DNA of 64,000 nt. Origin: Flavobacterium hibisci. Lineage in GTDB: Bacteria > Bacteroidota > Bacteroidia > Flavobacteriales > Flavobacteriaceae. Made by a program: the position numbers and the translations under genes. Of the stretch, positions 38,901-47,069 are shown one piece after another. Location of the stretch: NCBI RefSeq assembly GCF_020026925.1, contig NZ_JAIQDW010000005.1, forward strand, positions 124,001-188,000. Direction: 5' to 3'. Under the pieces are notes generated by a model that had not been told where the DNA came from, searched no databases, and worked only from the letters and a program-made list of their open reading frames with translations. Each line of letters begins with the position of its first letter. The stretch's first letter is position 1.

Positions 38901-39207
38901 TGTTCAGGCACAAATTAGCTGTATCAATCAAATAGCGGTTGAAGACTTTGATAAGGATGGCAACCTTGATGCTTTAATTACAGGCAATATGTTCAATTCT
39001 GAAGTGGAAACACCAAGAAATGATGCAGGTCATGGTTTGTTTTTAAAAGGGAACGGCAAAGGTGCATTTACTCCGGTTTCAGCAGTTAAAAGCGGATTCT
39101 TTACTCCCGGAGATGTAAAAAACATGGAAAAAATTAAATTAAAAGACAAAAATTACTTTCTGGTAACCAATAACAACTCGTTTTTACAAACTATCAGAAT
39201 TAATTAG
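35911..39207 (+). CDS. Large VCBS/FG-GAP lipoprotein with central ASPIC/UnbV domain and two propellers
   Basis: A 1098-residue lipoprotein (Cys in LVRCSTKD near residue 22). Fourteen calcium-binding DxDxDGxxD-type motifs can be counted: seven (about residues 68-485, from DINNDGLMD to DLDNDGDLD), then an ASPIC/UnbV domain (about 505-585, with NYIKINFKGNSKNTYGLGN), then seven more (about 645-1020, from DLNKDGLDD to DFDKDGNLD). This suggests two seven-bladed propellers separated by ASPIC. The family is often annotated CRTAC1-like, and no enzymatic role is established. It follows the previous gene by 55 bases and ends the haloperoxidase operon, before the hairpin at 39341. Confidence 0.88.
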   Translation: MKNKKIKIVLFSLLSLLMLVRCSTKDSDEKIFSTLDRADTGINFSNNLTENDSLNYFTYTYIYMGGGVATGDINNDGLMDIYFTGNQVPNKLYLNKGNLKFEDITKKAGVEGDSRWYTGVTMADVNADGFLDIYCSVGGKFGPKNNQLYINNGNGTFTEKAKEYGIDDIGNSVQGTFFDYDKDGDLDLFVANYPPTKFNSATGDYVQMMLHVKDNESGHLYRNDGNHFANVTQEAGVKNYGLSLSATIGDLNNDSWPDIYVSNDFNSPDFMYINNQDGTFKEVVKQAMAHNSFYGMGVDISDFNNDGNLDVFQVDMDAKDNRRKKANMSSMNPKLFWDVIDAGFNYQYMHNCMQLNTGVNENGIPHFGNISRITGTSSTDWSWGPLFADFDNDGNKDLFVSNGTRREINNNDFFNSLEALDLQPKDLLKKSQEIPSEKIDNFMFQNKGNLNFEQVNKKWGIEYKGFSNGVAYTDLDNDGDLDLVVNNIDDYASVFENSSSKINNYIKINFKGNSKNTYGLGNRVYIKTQKGTQMQELTLTRGFQSSVAPELHFGLAKDKTIDEVKVVWTNGKVQKLYNVKANQTLNFKEQDAKEETTAKPIAINTLFKTENGVFPVFKHEENKYDDFKDQVLLPHKMSTFGPTICVGDLNKDGLDDYFIGGSAGYTGKIFLQTQNGFTEKKSHALEEDKFSEDTGSLIFDADNDGDNDLYVVSGGYEFLINDSKLQDRLYLNNGKGDFTKAPKGVLPTMLTSGSRVYQIDYDKDGKKDLLVLGRQVPGQYPSPTTTYLLHNTSSSTQPKFELSKKAPKEFVNLGMATSAVITDFNNDKSEDIIIVGEWMPIRVFQNTQSGFREVTKNMGLTDDSTGWWWSIQQGDFDKDGDMDYIVGNNGLNYKYQATPNETFDIFVKDFDNDKHKDIVLSYYNDGKQYPVRGRGCSSQQIPNIKKKFKDYESFSQATLVDVYTEKSLKEALHYKVKSFASIYLENRNGKFVIHKLPVQAQISCINQIAVEDFDKDGNLDALITGNMFNSEVETPRNDAGHGLFLKGNGKGAFTPVSAVKSGFFTPGDVKNMEKIKLKDKNYFLVTNNNSFLQTIRIN

Positions 39208-39340
39208 AATCTTTTATACAAAACATTTACAGACGATAGTTATTTGTACGAAAATTTTAGGACAATTGATTTACAGATTTAATATGAATTGAAATTCTTC
39301 TAGCAGGATATTTCACTTTCAAATATTAAATAAAACAACA

Positions 39341-39378
39341 CTTACAAGGTCTCTTTTTGATCTTGTAAGGGATTGTTT
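39341..39378 (+). terminator. Probable terminator of the haloperoxidase-VCBS operon
   Basis: An 11-bp stem with one G-U pair (39341-39351 with 39359-39369), a 7-base loop, and a GGATTGTTTTT tail. It is 134 bases after the last stop codon. Confidence 0.55.
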
Positions 39379-39624
39379 TTCTAAAATTCGAAATAGAAAC
39401 ATCTCAAAGGTTGTGATTGACCAATTGTTAAATAATTCAAGTCTGTTCTATTAATTGATACGGACTCTATCTCCCATCTATCATGTTTTCGAATTAAATA
39501 AATCTGCTTTTCTAAAATCAACAGCTAAATATTCAATCATTTAATCTTCTTTTAGGAACAGACGAGGTTAGGTAATACTTCATTGAGATTAATAAATCCC
39601 ATCATGTTTGTTTTTTATGTTCAG

Positions 39625-39642
39625 TCAGATTTGTAAATCTGA
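39625..39642. promoter_or_regulatory. 18-bp palindrome, possible operator for module B
   Basis: TCAGATTT-GT-AAATCTGA is a perfect inverted repeat with a 2-base centre. The short centre makes an RNA hairpin unlikely and a dimeric DNA-binding protein site more plausible. It ends 44 bases before the ATG at 39687. Confidence 0.4.
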
Positions 39643-39686
39643 TGGTCAATCCTAATGCTTATTAACTGTATTAAAGCAATCAAACC

Positions 39687-40892
39687 ATGAAAAAAATACC
39701 ATCATTATATCCTGCATTTGTTTTTATAACATTTGTTTTAATTAATTTTACTGTGCAAAAAATCTCTGCTCAGGGCTGTGTCGCTGTTCGTCAAATGGGC
39801 GGACTTTATATGAATTCTGCCAGTTCTTATAATTTAAACGAAGGCGAATTTCAGGTAGGTACAAATTACCGTTACTTTCATTCCTGGCGGCATTTTGTTG
39901 GCAAGGAAGAACAATTAGAGCGTCAGACTTCAGGCGGTGGTCACGATGAAAACGGCGTGGAGAGAGGAAATGCCGTAAACATTTATTCGCATGCAGTAGA
40001 TTTAAATTTTTCGTACGGAATAACCAACAGAATCCAGATTAATGCTACTCTGCCCTATGTTCATAATGAGCGTTCTCAGGTGCTAAGGCAAACATCGCCA
40101 GTAAAAGACACGCTTAGATACAGCGTATATGCGCAGGGTTTTGCAGATGCAAGACTAAGCGTAAATTACTGGTTTTTTGACCCGAAAACAGCTCATAAAG
40201 GAAATGTAATGCTGGGCCTTGGGTTAAAATTAAACACTGGAAGCCATGACAGAATGGATGATGCGCCACAAGCAGATGGCACAACAAAAAGCGTGGTAAT
40301 GGACCAGGCCATTCAGCCCGGTGATGGCGGAGTTGGTATTGCAGTAGAGGCACAAGTATTCAGACAATTAACGGGACGTTTGTACGGATTTGCCAATGGC
40401 TATTATTTATTTAATCCAAAAGAATCAAATGGCACATTCAAATCGGCTCCAAAAGCAGGTTTAGAAGGGTATGAAATTTATGCCAGTCCAGATCAATATT
40501 TTGCAAGGGCCGGTGTATCTGCAGGAATAGACAAAAAAGAAAATTTTAATGTCTCACTGGCCGGAAGAATTGAAGGTATTCCTGCCTATGATGCTTTTGG
40601 AGGACAGGTCGCTTACCGTCGCCCGGGATACGTCATAGCGATAGAATATGGTCTTTCTTATCATGTCGGAAAACATAATTTCAGCTTATTTATTCCCTAT
40701 AATATCGTAAAAAACCGTATTCAGAGTGCTGCAGATATTGCCAGCCAGGATCTGCAGAATTCGGTTATTACTGATCCTTCCAAATATGTTCATGTACAGG
40801 GTGATGCAGCTTTCGCAGATTATTCTGTCAATGTAGGATATTCTTATCGCTTTAGCCTAGGAAAAAAAACGAAAGTAACGATGCTTAATTAA
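39687..40892 (+). CDS. Outer membrane beta-barrel protein, MetA/phenol-degradation-like transporter family
   Basis: A 401-residue protein with an N-terminal signal (about 1-29, ending KISAQG). The mature part is built of alternating aromatic and polar strands (FQVGTNYRYFHSW, HAVDLNFSYGITNRIQIN, GNVMLGLGLKLNTGSHD, YSVNVGYSYRFSLG), typical of an outer membrane barrel. It resembles the family named after the meta-pathway phenol degradation protein, a loose label that does not define a substrate. It is the first gene of a tight plus-strand series reaching 48623, with a palindrome upstream. A passive channel for a hydrophobic or aromatic compound is possible but is only inference. Confidence 0.7.
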   Translation: MKKIPSLYPAFVFITFVLINFTVQKISAQGCVAVRQMGGLYMNSASSYNLNEGEFQVGTNYRYFHSWRHFVGKEEQLERQTSGGGHDENGVERGNAVNIYSHAVDLNFSYGITNRIQINATLPYVHNERSQVLRQTSPVKDTLRYSVYAQGFADARLSVNYWFFDPKTAHKGNVMLGLGLKLNTGSHDRMDDAPQADGTTKSVVMDQAIQPGDGGVGIAVEAQVFRQLTGRLYGFANGYYLFNPKESNGTFKSAPKAGLEGYEIYASPDQYFARAGVSAGIDKKENFNVSLAGRIEGIPAYDAFGGQVAYRRPGYVIAIEYGLSYHVGKHNFSLFIPYNIVKNRIQSAADIASQDLQNSVITDPSKYVHVQGDAAFADYSVNVGYSYRFSLGKKTKVTMLN

Positions 40893-40901
40893 TATATCAG
40901 G

Positions 40902-41441
40902 ATGAAAACTACCTTTAACTTTTTCTATTTCTTATTAAGTGATAAAATAGGAAAGCATAGCGTCAATCTGATGCGCATCGCACTGGCTACCATTTACATT
41001 TGGTTTGGCATTTTGAAAATCTTCGGAGTCAGTCCTGCCGGTGATTTAGTAGAGCAAACCGTTTTTTGGTTTAAACCGGAATTTTTCATTCCAATACTTG
41101 GAGTTTGTGAAGTCTTTATTGGATTAGGATTGCTTATCAGAAAATGGATTCCTGAAACGATTCTCTTGCTTTTACTGCACATGATAGCCACCCTCACTCC
41201 TATTTTTATCCTGCAGTCGAGCTGTTTTGAGATTTTCCCTTTCGAGCCTACGCTGGCAGGTCAGTACATTATCAAAAATCTTGTTCTGGTTGCGGGAGCG
41301 CTTGTCATTTCCGGAAAATATAATGAGGATTATTACACCGCAATCCAGTTGAAAAAAGTACAGGACAAATTTGAAGCAACTACACAAACAGGCAATGCTC
41401 AAATCTTAAACCAACAACATGATGTTCCGCAAAATGTATGA
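40902..41441 (+). CDS. DoxX/YkgB-like integral membrane protein
   Basis: A 179-residue protein with about four transmembrane helices (near 27-43, 60-78, 84-104, 120-140) and motifs of the DoxX/DUF417 group: RIALATIYIWFGILKIFG, ILGVCEVFIGLGLLI and an EPTLAGQYIIKNLVLVAGAL ending. DoxX-like proteins are small quinone-associated or unassigned inner membrane proteins, linked in some organisms to thiosulfate oxidation or oxidative stress. It lies 9 bases after the barrel gene and 63 before SusC, so it belongs to the module B operon. Its presence beside a haloperoxidase-type gene is suggestive of redox chemistry but proves nothing. Confidence 0.78.
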   Translation: MKTTFNFFYFLLSDKIGKHSVNLMRIALATIYIWFGILKIFGVSPAGDLVEQTVFWFKPEFFIPILGVCEVFIGLGLLIRKWIPETILLLLLHMIATLTPIFILQSSCFEIFPFEPTLAGQYIIKNLVLVAGALVISGKYNEDYYTAIQLKKVQDKFEATTQTGNAQILNQQHDVPQNV

Positions 41442-41504
41442 GCATAGGCTATAGAAGAGCTACTGCCTAATTTAAGTTTTAAAATTAAAATCAATACTTA
41501 TAAT

Positions 41505-44500
41505 ATGTTATTAGAAAAATATTCAAAATTACTGCTATTTTTTTTCTTTTTGCTTACTGGACAGAGTTATGCGCAGAAGCAAAACCTGAAAGGAAGAATT
41601 GTAGATTCCAAAGACAATATGCCCTTAATTGGTGTAACGGTTCAGTCGGAAACTGAAGAAGTTATAACCAATGAAGATGGGGATTTTATTATTGAAAATC
41701 AAAAATTACCAGTAACATTGAAACTGAGTTATATCGGATATACGACACAGGAAATTGTCGTACGCTCTTTTGATTTAGTAACAATAAAACTGCTTAAGGA
41801 TTCAAATCAATTAGATGAAGTACTGATTTCGAGTGGTTATTTGTCTCAAAAAAAATCCGAGTTTTCAGGTTCGGTTTCCACAATTTCAGCAAAGCAATTA
41901 CAGAACCGGCCTACTACCAGCTTCGATCAGTTATTAGGTGGTCAGGGAACTGGAATCGATGTAATTCAGTCTACAAGTGTACTGAATAATACACCCATTA
42001 TTAGGATTCGTGGCTTAAACACCATTACATCCGGACTTTTCCCTTTAATTGTGGTCGATGGTGTCGCCGTTTTTACCGGATCATTAGGTGGATTCATCGG
42101 CAACAATCCGCTATCCGGAATCAATCCCAATGATATCGCCTCTGTCGACGTACTGAAAGATGCCTCTGCTTCTGCCATTTACGGATCAAGAGCTGCAAAC
42201 GGAGTTATGGTTATTACTACCAAAAGAGGAAAAAACGGAAAAACCAAATTCAATTATAATACTTGGTTCAGTCGAAGCACTCCTTATAATCTGCCTAAAT
42301 TATTAAATGCAGAAGATTATACCATGATAAAAAACGAAGCTCTCGTTAATGCAGGTAAAGCACCCGGTTTTTTCCTTTCTAAAAATCCTGACGGAAGTAC
42401 TGTAGATACAAATTGGTATGATGTGGCTTATGAACCGGGTTATTCAAGCAATCACAACATTAACGTTTCCGGAGGTAACGAAACGACTCAATATTATTTT
42501 TCATTAGACTATACCAATCAAAATAGTTTTATAAAAAATAACACCTTTCAAAATTACATGACGCGCTTAAACATCAGTCACGAACTCAATAAGTTTATAA
42601 GGGCCGGTGTAAATCTTTCTTACAGCAACGCAAAAAATGTCGGGCCAAACACAGGTGCTGTAGCAGGAAACACTTTGTCTTCATCAACCTATAATACAGA
42701 GTATATTACAAATGAGCCTTTAGGCAGGATGACGTATGTTTTGCCTCCGAACGTACCCGTTTATAATGCTGACGGGGCTTATAGTATTCAGAATGGGATA
42801 AGTGTGGGTTATGGAGCCAATATCCCGTCTATTATTGGTACAATCAATGCCTATAATTTAGCGATGGTCCAGGAACTTGACCTGACTACTTCAATTAGTA
42901 AATCGCTCTTAGGCAATGTATATGGAGAGTTTGATATCACCAAAAAGCTAATTTTCAGAACGAGTTTTGGTTTGAATAGTATCGGTGTCGAAAACAAGTT
43001 GTTTTTAAATCCACTTCACGGAGGAGGTGCTGCTTACAATGGTGTGGCAACCAATATCGCTACTGATTTATCAAGAACCGACTGGGCAAATACCATAACC
43101 TATAAAGATTCTTTTAATGAGGATCATAATTTGATGATTTTGGCTGGTTATGAAAGAATTAAAACCACTTTCGAAAGCTGGGGCGCAACACAAAGCAATG
43201 CAACCGACACTTATTATAAAAATTACCAAGGAAGTTATGCCAATATTTCACCAATTGGCAACGAACTTTCAGAAAATGCCTTAGTATCTTATTTTACCAA
43301 CTTAAACTACAATTATAAAAACAAATACTTCCTGACTTTAAACTATAGAATCGATGGCTTATCAGCATTATCAGAAGGAAATAAATACGGGAATTTTGGA
43401 GGAGGCTCTGTAAGCTGGAATCTGCTCGAAGAATCTTTTTTTAATGATTCAAAATTAAAGGGCTTCCTTGATAATTTAAAACTTAGGGCCAGTTATGGAA
43501 TTGTAGGAAATAGCGAAATAGGAAATTACCCTTCTATTGGCACCTATAATTCATCTACTTATGGCGGTTCGCCAACGTTGGGTTATTCGCAAACCTCCAA
43601 TCCAAATCTAAAATGGGAAACCAGTTCAAAACTTGATTTGGGATTGAATTTCGCTATGCTAAACAATCGTATTTCAGTAGAATTCGATTATTACAACAAT
43701 AAAATCAGGGATTTAATCCTGAAAACCCCACAGTCACTTTCTGCAGGAATTCCGAATAATTATATCAACGAAAATGTGGGCGGAATGTACAATACCGGCT
43801 ATGAAATAGGTATAAATGCACTTGCTGTTACTGCCAGAAACTTCAATTGGAATATTAATTTAAATCTTTCCACACTTAAAAATAAAGTAACATCATTAGC
43901 AAGCGATGTATTTGTTCCGAGTGTATTTGGGGTACAAAATATGACCAGAGTAGGTTATTCAATTGGGTCTGTTTTTGCTGTACCAAATAAAGGTGTAAAT
44001 CCCGAAAACGGACAAATGATCTTCATAAACAGCGAAGGGAAAGAAGTGCAGTACAATCATATTGGTTCACCAAAATGGACGTACCTCGATGGCAGCGCTG
44101 CTCCGGCAATAGACAATTACAAAGATGGTGTCATACAAGGACCTTCATTGCCAAAACTGTTTGGAGGATTAAACAATACTTTCAACTACAAAAATTTTGT
44201 TTTAGCTGTAAATCTAACTTTCTCACAAGGAAACAAACTGTATAACGGAACACGTGCTACGAATTCTGATCAGCGTTATTTTAATAATGGGGAGTTTATA
44301 AAAAACAGATGGACAACTCCGGGACAGATTACAGATATCCAAAAGTTGTATTATGGCGATAATGTTTCGGCTGGTTTTTCATTTTCAAGTACTTCAAAAG
44401 TAGAAGATGGTTCTTTTGTAAAACTGAAGAATCTTTCTTTAGGATACAATGTACCTGTGGAAGCTTCTTTTCTAAAAAATACATTCAGCTCTCTATATGT

Positions 44501-44654
44501 GTATCTGCAGGGAAATAACCTGTACACCATTACCAAATACAGGGGTTCTGACCCAGAAGTTTCTATTAATGGAAACTCAATCAATTCAGGAAAAGATCAG
44601 AATGTCCCACCAAATGCCCAGGTGTATACTTTGGGGTTGAATATTGGATTTTAA
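41505..44654 (+). CDS. SusC/RagA-family TonB-linked outer membrane transporter (module B)
   Basis: A 1049-residue protein: signal peptide (1-23, ending SYAQ), a carboxypeptidase-regulatory-like domain (about 25-105) with KGRIVDSKDNMPLIGVTV, a TonB-box-like VLISSGYLSQKKSEFSG near 106, a plug with LKDASASAIYGSRAANGVMVI (about 210-230), and a barrel ending VYTLGLNIGF. Its SusD partner begins 15 bases downstream. Unlike many SusCD pairs, it has no HTCS or ECF sigma/anti-sigma gene next to it. It is clearly different in sequence from the module A SusC, so it is not a recent duplicate. Confidence 0.95.
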   Translation: MLLEKYSKLLLFFFFLLTGQSYAQKQNLKGRIVDSKDNMPLIGVTVQSETEEVITNEDGDFIIENQKLPVTLKLSYIGYTTQEIVVRSFDLVTIKLLKDSNQLDEVLISSGYLSQKKSEFSGSVSTISAKQLQNRPTTSFDQLLGGQGTGIDVIQSTSVLNNTPIIRIRGLNTITSGLFPLIVVDGVAVFTGSLGGFIGNNPLSGINPNDIASVDVLKDASASAIYGSRAANGVMVITTKRGKNGKTKFNYNTWFSRSTPYNLPKLLNAEDYTMIKNEALVNAGKAPGFFLSKNPDGSTVDTNWYDVAYEPGYSSNHNINVSGGNETTQYYFSLDYTNQNSFIKNNTFQNYMTRLNISHELNKFIRAGVNLSYSNAKNVGPNTGAVAGNTLSSSTYNTEYITNEPLGRMTYVLPPNVPVYNADGAYSIQNGISVGYGANIPSIIGTINAYNLAMVQELDLTTSISKSLLGNVYGEFDITKKLIFRTSFGLNSIGVENKLFLNPLHGGGAAYNGVATNIATDLSRTDWANTITYKDSFNEDHNLMILAGYERIKTTFESWGATQSNATDTYYKNYQGSYANISPIGNELSENALVSYFTNLNYNYKNKYFLTLNYRIDGLSALSEGNKYGNFGGGSVSWNLLEESFFNDSKLKGFLDNLKLRASYGIVGNSEIGNYPSIGTYNSSTYGGSPTLGYSQTSNPNLKWETSSKLDLGLNFAMLNNRISVEFDYYNNKIRDLILKTPQSLSAGIPNNYINENVGGMYNTGYEIGINALAVTARNFNWNINLNLSTLKNKVTSLASDVFVPSVFGVQNMTRVGYSIGSVFAVPNKGVNPENGQMIFINSEGKEVQYNHIGSPKWTYLDGSAAPAIDNYKDGVIQGPSLPKLFGGLNNTFNYKNFVLAVNLTFSQGNKLYNGTRATNSDQRYFNNGEFIKNRWTTPGQITDIQKLYYGDNVSAGFSFSSTSKVEDGSFVKLKNLSLGYNVPVEASFLKNTFSSLYVYLQGNNLYTITKYRGSDPEVSINGNSINSGKDQNVPPNAQVYTLGLNIGF

Positions 44655-44669
44655 TTAAAAGCAAAGACA

Positions 44670-46118
44670 ATGAAAAAATATATTTTAATCAGTTGGGTTG
44701 TTTTACTATTCACCTCAGCCTGCAATGACGATTTATTAGACACGGAGCCTGAAACCAGTATTCCCGAATCAATTGCATTCAGCACTCCTTCTAAAATTTT
44801 AGCCCAGACTAATAATTTATACAAGCAGCTGCAAAATCAAAGTTTTTATGGTGGCCGATTTATTGTTTTTAATGAACAACGTGCCGATCAGTTTGGGCAG
44901 AATGACGGAAATGCAGCAACCGGATCTGCTGTATGGAATCAAAACGTGGCATCCACAAATGATTTTGTAAACAATGTATGGTCCATCGGATATACTGCTA
45001 TTAATGCTTCCAATATTTTAATCAGTAAAATGAATGAAACTACGGTAATTTCTAAAGAGCTGGCGAAAAACTACATCGCCGAAGCTAAATTTGTCCGTGC
45101 ATTATGTTATTTCAATTTGGTTCAGACGTATGCTAAACCTTATAATCAGGATAAAAATTCTTTAGGTCTTCCTTTGCGATTAACACCGATTACTACTTCC
45201 GGTAATAATGATTTGGCCAGAAGCTCTGTAGAAATGGTTTATTCTCAAATTCTAAAAGATTTAAATGAAGCCGAAACAGATTTACCGGTTAGTTACTCTA
45301 CACCATTACTGAATACTTCCAGAGCAAAAAAATGCACGGCAATTGCCTTAAAAACAAGAGTTTTATTAGTACAGAATGATTTTGAAAAGGTTATTACAGA
45401 ATCTAAAAAAATTGTTTCTCCTACTCTGCCCTTTCAATATACTGAAGGAAATTTAACCCAAAAATTAGAAGCTAATTATACTGCTATTTTTGGAGGGAGC
45501 TATACTGGAACTGAAGCTATTTTTTCTATTCCATTCGCGAACTCGACCACCGAAACACCTTCTGCACAATACTCTTTGGCATATAATTATTTGGCACAGC
45601 CTATTATCTTTTTAACAGCAGAAGGCATTGTGAATGATCCGGTATTCAGTTCAGCTGCTGATGCACGTTCCAGCCTTATTGGGAAAAGTGCTGCCAATCA
45701 AAAAGTACTAAAGAAATTTAGTATCACTACAGCGCCTTTTAGGGACTATGTGCCTGTAATCCGCTATGCAGAAGTATTATTAAATTATGCCGAAGCAGCT
45801 GCCCAAACAAACGATTTAGAAACATCTAAGGCATTGTTAAAAGCGGTACGAAATCGTGCAGACCCGGGTTATGTTTTTCCGGAAAATGAGATTGCAACCA
45901 AAGAAGCGCTGATTGCGACCATACAAAAAGAAAGAGATATTGAACTTTTAGGAGAAGGTTTCCGATTAATGGATTTACAAAGAAAAGTACAAACCCTGCC
46001 TGCAAAAAAAGGGGCTATCGGTACAGCTCCATTGGTACTGCCAACCAGCAGTAATTATATCTGGCCAATCCCAAGCGGGGAAATATCGACCAATCATTTG
46101 ATGGAGCCTAATCCTTAA
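44670..46118 (+). CDS. SusD/RagB-family outer membrane lipoprotein (module B)
   Basis: A 482-residue protein with a lipoprotein signal (LLFTSACNDDLLD, Cys near residue 18). The typical helical core is visible in YIAEAKFVRALCYFNLVQTYAKPY near 130, SSVEMVYSQILKDLNEAE near 190, and the C-terminal IELLGEGFRLMDLQRKV and SNYIWPIPSGEI. It would bind the module B substrate at the cell surface and cap the SusC channel. It precedes the second barrel protein by 44 bases with no terminator, which supports a single transcript. Confidence 0.94.
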   Translation: MKKYILISWVVLLFTSACNDDLLDTEPETSIPESIAFSTPSKILAQTNNLYKQLQNQSFYGGRFIVFNEQRADQFGQNDGNAATGSAVWNQNVASTNDFVNNVWSIGYTAINASNILISKMNETTVISKELAKNYIAEAKFVRALCYFNLVQTYAKPYNQDKNSLGLPLRLTPITTSGNNDLARSSVEMVYSQILKDLNEAETDLPVSYSTPLLNTSRAKKCTAIALKTRVLLVQNDFEKVITESKKIVSPTLPFQYTEGNLTQKLEANYTAIFGGSYTGTEAIFSIPFANSTTETPSAQYSLAYNYLAQPIIFLTAEGIVNDPVFSSAADARSSLIGKSAANQKVLKKFSITTAPFRDYVPVIRYAEVLLNYAEAAAQTNDLETSKALLKAVRNRADPGYVFPENEIATKEALIATIQKERDIELLGEGFRLMDLQRKVQTLPAKKGAIGTAPLVLPTSSNYIWPIPSGEISTNHLMEPNP

Positions 46119-46162
46119 AATATAACTATTCAGTAAACTACCAATTAACCAAAAAAATAAAA

Positions 46163-47068
46163 ATGAGAAAATTATACTTGTGCGGACTCTTCCTGATCCC
46201 AATTCTGATGAGCGCACAAACCGATATCGATGCCATTATGATGGGCAAACATAATTTTTGCTTCGGCGCAGTTTATCAGTATAGTAGCTGGAAAGAGTAC
46301 TGGGAAGGCACTTTCAAAAGAGAGAATCTTAATCTGGGAACGGTGTCCACTCAGGGCATCTCTGTTATGGGAAACTATGGCATAACAAATAAACTGAATT
46401 TTCTTTTCAGTGTTCCGTATCTGGAAACTAAAGCTACAGCAGGAACGATGAAAGGTCAAAAAGGATTGCAGGATTTGGTATTAACTTTAAAATACATGCC
46501 TTTTGAAAAGACTGTAAACAATACTACTTATTCTTTATTTGTTCTGGGAAGTTATTCCATGCCTGTAAGCGATTATACCGCTGATTATTTACCGTTAAGT
46601 ATCGGTCTTCAGAGCAAAACCGGAACTCTAAGACTGATGGGAGATGTACAGGTCAGCAATTTTTTCACCACTTTATCAGGTGCCTACATTAAAAGATCGA
46701 ATATCAAAATTGACCGAAATTCATATTTAACAGATGAGATTCATTATACGAATGAAGTAAATATGCCTGATGTTATAAACTTCAATTTAAGATTGGGTTA
46801 CCGATCTGAATGGCTAATTGCTGAGGCCACTGTTGATCATACCATTACACAGTCCGGAGGCTTTGATATTACAAAAAATAACATGCCCTTTCCGAGTAAT
46901 ACAATGAATGCTTTCAGATTGGGCTTAATTACAAAATATACGCTGAAAAGAATTCCAGAATTAGCAATTGTGGGTGGTTATAATGTAGTTACAGAAGGCA
47001 GAAATGTTGGAGAAGCGGCATCCTTTTACGGAGGGTTATTCTATCTGGTTAATTTTAAAAACAAATAA
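46163..47068 (+). CDS. Outer membrane beta-barrel protein (transporter-like), module B
   Basis: A 301-residue protein with a signal peptide (about 1-19, ending ILMSAQ) and repeated amphipathic strands: HNFCFGAVYQYSSW, ISVMGNYGITNKLNFLFSVP, YSLFVLGSYSMPVSDY, VINFNLRLGYRSEW, FYGGLFYLVNF. It shares the arrangement of the 39687 protein (MGNYGITNKL-type strand after the first third) and may be a distant relative. It stops one base before the start of the split haloperoxidase-type gene, so translation is probably coupled. The substrate is unknown. Confidence 0.65.
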   Translation: MRKLYLCGLFLIPILMSAQTDIDAIMMGKHNFCFGAVYQYSSWKEYWEGTFKRENLNLGTVSTQGISVMGNYGITNKLNFLFSVPYLETKATAGTMKGQKGLQDLVLTLKYMPFEKTVNNTTYSLFVLGSYSMPVSDYTADYLPLSIGLQSKTGTLRLMGDVQVSNFFTTLSGAYIKRSNIKIDRNSYLTDEIHYTNEVNMPDVINFNLRLGYRSEWLIAEATVDHTITQSGGFDITKNNMPFPSNTMNAFRLGLITKYTLKRIPELAIVGGYNVVTEGRNVGEAASFYGGLFYLVNFKNK

Positions 47069-47069
47069 G

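Larger units (their letters stand above)
39208..39686. other. 479-base intergenic region between modules A and B
   Basis: No gene is supported here. It contains a terminator-like hairpin (39341-39369) and an 18-bp palindrome (39625-39642) 44 bases before the next start codon. The remainder is AT-rich with nothing recognised. Confidence 0.6.
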
